DNA from: Helicoverpa zea
Lineage: Eukaryota > Arthropoda > Insecta > Lepidoptera > Noctuidae
Assembly (NCBI RefSeq): GCF_022581195.2
Contig: NC_061469.1
Coordinates: 5,518,001 to 5,582,000 of the forward strand
Direction of reading: 5' to 3'
Length of the DNA stretch: 64,000 bases
Shown here: positions 57,547 to 64,000 of the stretch, one piece after another
How positions within the stretch are numbered: position 1 is the first letter of the stretch
How the letters are laid out: every line of letters begins with the position of its first letter
Notes under the pieces: generated by a model
What the model was told of the DNA's origin: nothing
What the model saw: only the letters and a program-made list of their open reading frames with translations
The model's database searches: none
Position numbers and translations under genes: made by a program

Positions 57547-58572
57547 ATGGAGCGGCGACGTCATTTAAGCAGGGAAGAAATGCTCAGAGCCGTGGGAATG
57601 ATAGAAGCTGGTTCCCGGCAACGTACTGTGGCTTTAGCTCTGAATACAAGTCAGAGTGTTATCAGTCGACTTTGGACACGTTACCGAAGCACTGGTACCG
57701 TAGCTGAGCGCCATGGAGGACGGTATCGCTGCACCACACGGAGACAAGACCGATACATTCAAATCTTAACTCGAAGAGCTCCAACAATAACCGCCATGAT
57801 GTTAGCCGTGAGGCTTCATCACTCTTCAGGGAACTTAATTAGCGACCAAACAGTCAGAAACCGCTTGCATGAAGTGAACCTTCATTCCCGAAGACCGCTA
57901 CGGGTACCACCTATAGCAATGCACAATCGTAGGATTCGATATCAATGGGCTCTTGAACACAGAAATTGGGCAGAAGAACAATGGCGTTTCGTGTGCTTTT
58001 CTGATGAGTCTCGTTTTGGTATGAGACCGGATACAAGACGTATACGACACTGGAGAACCCCTGGACGCCAACAGCGATTAAAATCCTGCCAGGAAGTCCA
58101 TCCTTATAGTGGTGGAACCATCATGGTATGGGCGGGTATTTGGATCGGCGGAAGAACTGAGTTGATTTGGATCAGAAGCAACCTCAACGCTCAAATTTAT
58201 GCTGAGACGATTGTATCAGACGTCATCGTTCCTCTACAAGTGCAAATCGGTCCCTTATTTCAGTTAATGCATGATAATGCACGACCGCACACCGCAAGAG
58301 TTGTAAGACAGACTCTCGCGGCAGCTAACATCAATGTCCTGCCCTGGCCTGCTCAGTCGCCAGACTTGAACCCGATTGAGCATGCATGGGATATGCTACA
58401 GAGAAGAGCTCTGCCGAATATGGAGGGTATCCAGTCGCAAGAAGACCTTTTTTTGTTGTTGCAACGAACATGGGCGGCCATTCCACATCGTGATTTGGAT
58501 GAACTCATTTTGAGTATGCCAAACCGATGTTCTTGTGTTGTTAGTGTTCGCGGTAGAAACACGGATTATTAA
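57547..58572 (+). CDS. Tc1-type transposase, intact
   Basis: A 341-aa transposase. Translation most likely starts at ATG 57547 (MERRRHLSREEMLRAVGMIE), where Tc1 homology begins; the frame is open 34 codons further upstream, to 57445, but that part looks like UTR. Domains in order: HTH (TVALALNTSQSVISRLW, ~27-45), an RHGGR hook variant, a second HTH (ISDQTVRNRLHEVNL, ~100) and the catalytic core with Asp in VCFSDES (~156), Asp in MHDNARPHT (~245) and Glu in NPIEHAWD (~280). Thirty-four residues separate the last two (DD34E). No stop or frameshift was seen. An AATAAA signal follows 15 nt after the stop codon. Confidence 0.93.
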   Translation: MERRRHLSREEMLRAVGMIEAGSRQRTVALALNTSQSVISRLWTRYRSTGTVAERHGGRYRCTTRRQDRYIQILTRRAPTITAMMLAVRLHHSSGNLISDQTVRNRLHEVNLHSRRPLRVPPIAMHNRRIRYQWALEHRNWAEEQWRFVCFSDESRFGMRPDTRRIRHWRTPGRQQRLKSCQEVHPYSGGTIMVWAGIWIGGRTELIWIRSNLNAQIYAETIVSDVIVPLQVQIGPLFQLMHDNARPHTARVVRQTLAAANINVLPWPAQSPDLNPIEHAWDMLQRRALPNMEGIQSQEDLFLLLQRTWAAIPHRDLDELILSMPNRCSCVVSVRGRNTDY

Positions 58573-58587
58573 TTGTTTAAGTTACCC

Positions 58588-58593
58588 AATAAA
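58588..58593 (+). promoter_or_regulatory. Polyadenylation signal AATAAA
   Basis: AATAAA in CCCAATAAACTTTTAAAG, 15 nt past the transposase stop codon and inside the transposon. The position fits 3' end formation of its mRNA. Confidence 0.55.
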
Positions 58594-58844
58594 CTTTTAA
58601 AGAAAACTGTTATTTCAGTCTTTTTTTTCGAACTTTTGTGTTAGTGTTTCAAATGTCAAAAATCCCTTTATTAGGAAAATGGCAAATTTCTTTATTAGTG
58701 CAAAGGTGACTTGGTTTATCGTTACTGTGACAAACGAAAACACTTTATTTGATGAATCCTTAAAGAAAATTTTAATTAATATCAATCAGGAGAAAAGTTA
58801 TTGCAAAAATATATGTTGATCCCTAGACACTTTTGATGTGTGTA

Positions 58845-59752
58845 TTTTTCACGCATTTCATTTATATTTAAGTGCTTAATGTACATTATTCACCCTTCTA
58901 TCGCTAACTGCGAAAGTATTTTACTCAACAATATATGTAAGACTTACCAGAAATATCATCGAAACTTAGACCGTATTTCAGTACGCATATGCAAATACTA
59001 CCCGTCTGCTGACCCACAAAACGCAGTATCTGCTGCAAATGTTAGAATGACCAATGTTCCTCTCTGCTGACTTGCACAACGTTGTACCCGGGATAACGAG
59101 TGATATATGCATCGTGCCATGGATTAGCTGAGCCCGACTGCCTAAGCTGAAGTGCAAACAAAGTGCAATTGTGTAGATGCAAATTGCAGAGAACATGTAA
59201 CGTGGAGTGAGGATGATAATACAAACAATAGTCGTTACTGCTAATGACCTACTAAAAAGTGGACTCAATTCTTAAAATTGCTTTAAAGTGTGATTAATGC
59301 CTTCTTTGTTACCATTTAATATTTTTTTTGCTAAATAACAACAGTTGAAACAACAGTTGTCTATTTTATGATTACTACCTATATACATATCACTGTTCAT
59401 TTCATCCCTTATATGCCTTATTGTCTTAACAATGTCATGTTAGTGTTACCCTGTATTGCTTCGAAATACTGTGAAGCAGAGATATTGTCAATTCAATGCC
59501 AATTACCTCGGGAGTCCCTCGTGTACACTGTACTTCAAATGCAACGTTAGTGTTCTCTGGACTTGACAGATGGCGTTGGCTGCTAAAGCTTTCTCTGAAT
59601 GAGCTAACTCCCACAGTACCTGTGTCCAAATATATAATATTGCCTTTACAAAGGTTTAACTAAACATAGATTACGTTTATTTATACCTTAATTAGGCTTC
59701 ATTAAAATGAATAATTACTTGGTCCAGCGATGCACTTGACTGTATACTTTGA
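58845..59752. other. No gene recognised
   Basis: Short open frames on both strands (58840-59629) show no domain. Confidence 0.45.
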
Positions 59753-59806
59753 TAATCACTTCTGCGCAGATGTAGATCAGAGCTCAAGATTCGTGCCGAT
59801 AACTAT
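59753..59806. mobile_element. Single arm of the MITE at 23657
   Basis: TAATCACTTCTGCGCAGATG, TAGATCAGAGCTCAAGATTC and GTGCCGATAACTAT match one 55-bp terminal repeat of the 23657-23860 element. The rest of the element and the other arm are missing. Confidence 0.75.
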
Positions 59807-62800
59807 GGGTTGTTTACTGTGAAATTCCTTACATAAATAGTTTACTAAACCCCGTGGCTTCAATACAGAGTTAACGAGTTAAACGGAGTACCTTCCTTTG
59901 GCCCTTGACCCAGTTGTATCCCTATTGCTGTGCAGTCCCTAAGTGCTCTCCTGCCGCTGGGTAAGACCATCTGTGCCCAGTAGTTCCTCTTCTAAAATAT
60001 TTCGTAGGAACTGTAAACGTTTTTCTTTTTTGCTGACTTTGGTTTGAATAGCACCTTGAAGCGGTGAATTTCTGGGAATAATTTTGTTAATTAAATAATT
60101 TTCCATTAAAATGAATGGTTACAAAAATCTGTAAAGCAGATTTGGACGAGGCTATTTTTATGTTTTAATCGTAATGTATTTAGCAACAGTTTTTAAACAT
60201 AGCAACTTATATCCCAGATATAGAACTGAAAAAAAAAAACCAACCCTTCAAAATCAAAACAATATCTATGGCTTTGCTATTTTTATAGGTCATAATATCT
60301 AAAAACACTCACATAAGAAGGACACAGGTGGTCCTTGTGTATTTTCATTTAAAGTTGGGTACTCCCTAAGGCATGCCTAAAAGAGATATCATGCCATAAT
60401 CCCGCCAAAACGATGCAGGTGGGTTTATGTCAACAATGACGAAATGTGCTTTAGTTTTGGGAAACTTTTATGATACGGGTTTAGGACGAAAATATTTTTG
60501 GGTCATACATCCCTTTTTATGTTAATCCGAAAAGAGGAGTGCTTGAAAATATTTTATAGGAGAAAAAAAACTTCCTGGACAGATATTGTTTAGCATCAAA
60601 TCTGAAACAACAGAAAAATAAACTGCATAGTTTATATTTTAGGATAGTACCTTTACAGGAAAACGTGAGTTTTATATAATTTTCAAATCTTCCTGGGATT
60701 TCCGAAACTCTTTCTTTGATTAGTTTATGATAACATTGAAATTGATTTGAAGTTCTAAACTGTAACGGCACAATGACCTGAATTCTGAATTAAATTGAAG
60801 CCCATGTTCACCAAAATTTTAATCTCGTGCCGTATAATCGATTATTATTATCGGTTTAATATAGTGTTACCAAGTAATATTTTGAGCCCTACTCATAATT
60901 TCCTTTGTCAGCTGTGACAAAGGTAATACAACCTGCCAAAGCCAGCGTCTCGTTAAGGCGTCATTTTATCCCCTTACGGAGGTCGACGAAAATATCGCTT
61001 ACAAGAAAATATATCCTAAACCGACCACAGTTACTAGACCTCTGATCACCTGGATAGGTCTGTTTTCTTCACCTACTTTTCTAGTCCTCCTAACAGGCGA
61101 GAGTTCAAGTAAGGCTGGTCCTATTATAATCAAAATAAGTTTGCCTATCCATTTGATATCATGAGATAACTCAGATGGCTTGTTCTAGAACAGGTGAGCT
61201 ACTAAATTGAATTACAATGTAGTCTTTTATTACTTTGTATCTCCATCAAAATCAGAATTGCTTAAAAGGATGATTGAAGGTTGTACGGTATGCTGGTTAT
61301 AATCTTCGTATATTAAGTCAATATATTATACTATATGACCTAAATAACTAATTGATATTGCCATCCTTTCAATAAAATTCTCAATTTAGCTTTCAAAAAT
61401 AGCTCGGTGCAAATCGCGGTTTCATAAATCATTCGCTTCACCTTAAAACCTATATTTGAAAAACTATCGACTATTTCTCTTTGGCGAATAATAGCAGCTC
61501 TGGCCGCCAGTTCGTTAAAATCTACAGCAGTTGGAGTTTTTAATTAAAAGTTCTCACAAAAGACAGCCTCTAACCTATATCGAACTCTTTTCTAGGATCG
61601 ATTTGTGGTGGTATCGAATTGGAACAGTTTTCGCTGTTGAGTCAAATATTGGTTGAAAGCCGATATTTAGTTTATTAAAATATTATAAATGGGAAAGAAA
61701 CTTTGTGTCTGTGCATCTTTTTTTAAAGCACACAGGTAAACACCAATTTTGTTGCTAGTGGATATGTAAGAGCTATGTGAAATCTTATTACGCCAAGCGA
61801 CGATGCTAGCGCATGTATAAAAAAATCGTATTACATTATCTGTAGTTTTACGAAATTGCTTTATTTCAGCATACAAGAAAGTTATAACACTTATGGCAAG
61901 TTTCTTAAACATCTGTTCTAGAGTTTATTTCCCTCAGTAGCGCCCACAACTTGTGTAGAATATAAAGCAGTTGACACACAATTTTCCTCAGGACCTAGAT
62001 CTACAATCAAATGTGATTCAGAAAATAAATTTCCCTTTTCATGTATGTACGGAAAGCGAATTGTAAATAGTTTTATTAAGTTTATTCCTTTGCAGATTAG
62101 TAGAAGTGGCTGTTTTATTAAGAATTCTGTTACAGTATCAATAGTTCCTGCTGTCAATGGTGTCCTATATTAAACTGACGAGGCCAATTACAGCCCTCCT
62201 TTTGGTTTTTTTAATACTACCTAACCTGAACCAATGCATCTGAGATGATGGTTACCTACTTGAGACTCACTCAATGAATATTTTGCAGATACTTACTACA
62301 AATATTTAAGAGACCAACCGCTTACATTGCTTTTGATCGTAAAACAGTGAAGAAACATCGTTATTAACAAGTAATAATAACAGAACATTGCACAATATTT
62401 AGTGCTTACGTTAAGTTTCTTAATAATGGGCTTAATTATGTTTTGTTCGCTGATGAAATTAACAAGACCTTTTGTGTAATGTTAGCAATTATGTTCATGT
62501 CATTACGTTTTATTACTAAGATGTGGATTACTGAAGCCGTTGGTAATACTGCAAATGCTTATGAAAATTTCTTAAGAAAAATAAAATCCATAAGTACTTT
62601 TTGGCTTTCTGATGGAATTGTAAAAAACAGTTTATTAGGGTAAACGGCAACAACTGTATAGTTAGATCAAGTTCAGCAAATACATGAACCCAGTTCAAAC
62701 TTTAAAAACATAGGCGTGCAGTTTTCAAAAATACCTACCGAATACCTCATCGACATATTATTATACACTATGCACAGATATGTATAATGTCAGATAGGTA

Positions 62801-63567
62801 CGTACGCCCATCTATCTATCAGAGACGACCCACATAATTTCATTAGTGTGGATCACAGGCAACCTCAGAGGTGAGGGTCAACGATCACAAATCTATCGAG
62901 GATACAAACAAATGTAGGCACTGGGAACAATTTACCCCGCCACAAATACCAGGCTATCAGGAGTAAATCACAATTAGATTGAACGTAACTTTCCTTGGAG
63001 ACAAGATTAAGGGAACATTAGATCAGGTTTTGAAGTCATTACTTACTCAAGGGCAAATTATAGTATCGGGCTGAAATCCCTGAAGTGGAAAAGGTTTAGT
63101 TTTAAGTAGAGAAGATGAAACTAAGATTTCGGAGATTTAAGTACTACCAACAATTTTTATTTTATAGTCCATCGTAAGTAAGTTAGGTATACCTAACTTG
63201 GTACTTTTTAAACTTGAGTATCAATAATGAACCCTACAATCTCATCAGAACTACTAGCTTGAGTTTCCCATACCAATCGATTCTAATGGCTTTATTGCAT
63301 CACACACGTACATACCCACATATAGGAAACTAGGAACATGGTCCGTCTCATACCATAGACAGACTTACACTACATAATTGGTAGGTAACGACATATTGAC
63401 CAACCTCGATGTCATCAACCTCATCGCTTCGGCATACTTTACAAGCCTGATTGTATCAGGAAATTCTGATTTTGTAGGTACTGTCATAATATTTGCCTCG
63501 TGATTAAATTAATGGCTGATTTAAAAAGGGTATCTTACACTCAAAGTTGTACCCGTAAGGTGATCTT
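59807..63567. other. Long stretch without recognisable genes
   Basis: AT-rich. Open frames of 66-84 codons (60517-60771, 61667-61912, 61918-62157, 62443-62643) lack recognisable motifs, and none is bordered by clear splice sites. Nothing else is supported. Confidence 0.4.
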
Positions 63568-63980
63568 CACACTGCCCCGCATCACGCTGCATCTTGCGTG
63601 TCGACGCACCTACGCGCGTTCCTGCGGGAGTGCAGATCTGCGTCATCGTGCGGGTTTTTTGCGCACTCACGCGCGTAGGTGCGTTTTGTAAATTCACGCA
63701 CAGCGGCTCTCATCGAGTTCCATTTTCAAATATACACGTCACGCCCATTCAAAATCACGCGCGGCACTGCGGGATTCAGAGTGCCATACCTTGCGTCTCG
63801 CCCCACATCTACGCGCGGGGGTGCGTGTTTCTCCGCGTGTATGCGCGTGATCCGCATGAACGCGCGTGGATGCATTTTCAGTGTGTTGGACTATGCGTGT
63901 TTTCCATACAAACGGAGATATTTACAAGCAACAGAAAAAAACGCATCCACGCGCTACGCTGCATCATGCGGGGCAGTGTG
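63568..63980. mobile_element. GC-rich MITE, 413 bp
   Basis: The ends CACACTGCCCCGCAT and ATGCGGGGCAGTGTG are perfect 15-bp inverted repeats, extended imperfectly through CACGCTGCAT / GATGCAGCG. The interior is dense in ACGCGCGTAGGTGCG-type words in both orientations. It is sharply GC-richer than the AT-rich flanks. No transposase is encoded; the overlapping open frames on the plus strand reflect base composition. Confidence 0.75.
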
Positions 63981-64000
63981 ATAATCGCCTACAACTTTTG

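Larger units (their letters stand above)
57285..58842 (+). mobile_element. Intact Tc1-type transposon, 1558 bp
   Basis: Perfect 27-bp terminal inverted repeats beginning CACACATCAAAAGTGTCTAG (57285-57311 and 58816-58842) are flanked by the TA target (57283-57284 and 58843-58844). It carries one intronless transposase. Its ends and transposase differ from the Tc1 at 52500, so it is a separate family. Confidence 0.93.

Noticed and set aside
63500..63981. Two overlapping open frames rich in Arg and His
   Set aside because: Explained by the GC-rich MITE at 63568-63980.

Overview
This is AT-rich eukaryotic DNA, almost certainly from a moth or butterfly (Lepidoptera). The evidence is the repeat content: tRNA-derived SINEs with GATGAT tails, short Helitron-like repeats with TCTATACTAATATTATAAAG / CTAG ends, a Dong/R4-clade retrotransposon sitting in a TAA repeat, Tc1-type transposons with TA target sites, a BEL/Pao retrotransposon and many foldback MITEs. 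A noctuoid moth is my guess; the sequence does not prove the family. There are no prokaryotic operons, rRNA genes, CRISPR arrays or convincing functional tRNA genes.

Layout. 1-6.4 kb: intergenic or intronic DNA with a short retroposon carrying a 14-bp target-site duplication, a full SINE with a 14-bp duplication, a SINE tail and a LINE 3' end. 6.46-11.75 kb: a complete-looking Dong/R4 non-LTR retrotransposon with an intact 1397-codon ORF, inserted in a TAA tract that looks like the tail of an older LINE. 14.4-16.6 kb: two foldback elements, one of them about 1.4 kb with near-identical arms. 17-36 kb: mostly unannotatable DNA with small MITEs, Helitron-like repeats, three SINE copies, a 6/12-bp minisatellite and a 215-bp duplication. 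37.5-43.3 kb (minus strand): a BEL/Pao retrotransposon with an intact 1721-codon gag-pol ORF but no matching LTR pair that I can see; a GC-rich block lies just outside its 5' side. 49.25-49.46 kb: a probable first coding exon of a host gene on the plus strand, the only likely host coding sequence found. 52.3-55.6 kb: a nested set. A Helitron-like repeat is interrupted by a Tc1 element with perfect terminal repeats and an intron-containing transposase gene. The Tc1 is itself interrupted by a second Helitron-like element that carries tandem arrays plus pieces of a Dong 3' UTR and a SINE. 57.3-58.8 kb: a second, intronless Tc1 element with intact transposase and perfect terminal repeats. 63.6-63.98 kb: a GC-rich MITE.

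How it fits together. Apart from the exon, everything recognisable is mobile DNA. The exon has a splice acceptor in its 5' UTR and a donor after 24 codons, so much of the window may be introns of one long gene, but I cannot place its other exons. Four ORFs look intact or repairable by ordinary splicing: Dong, BEL/Pao and both Tc1 transposases. This suggests relatively recent transposition. Family calls rest on motifs read by eye; no database search was possible.
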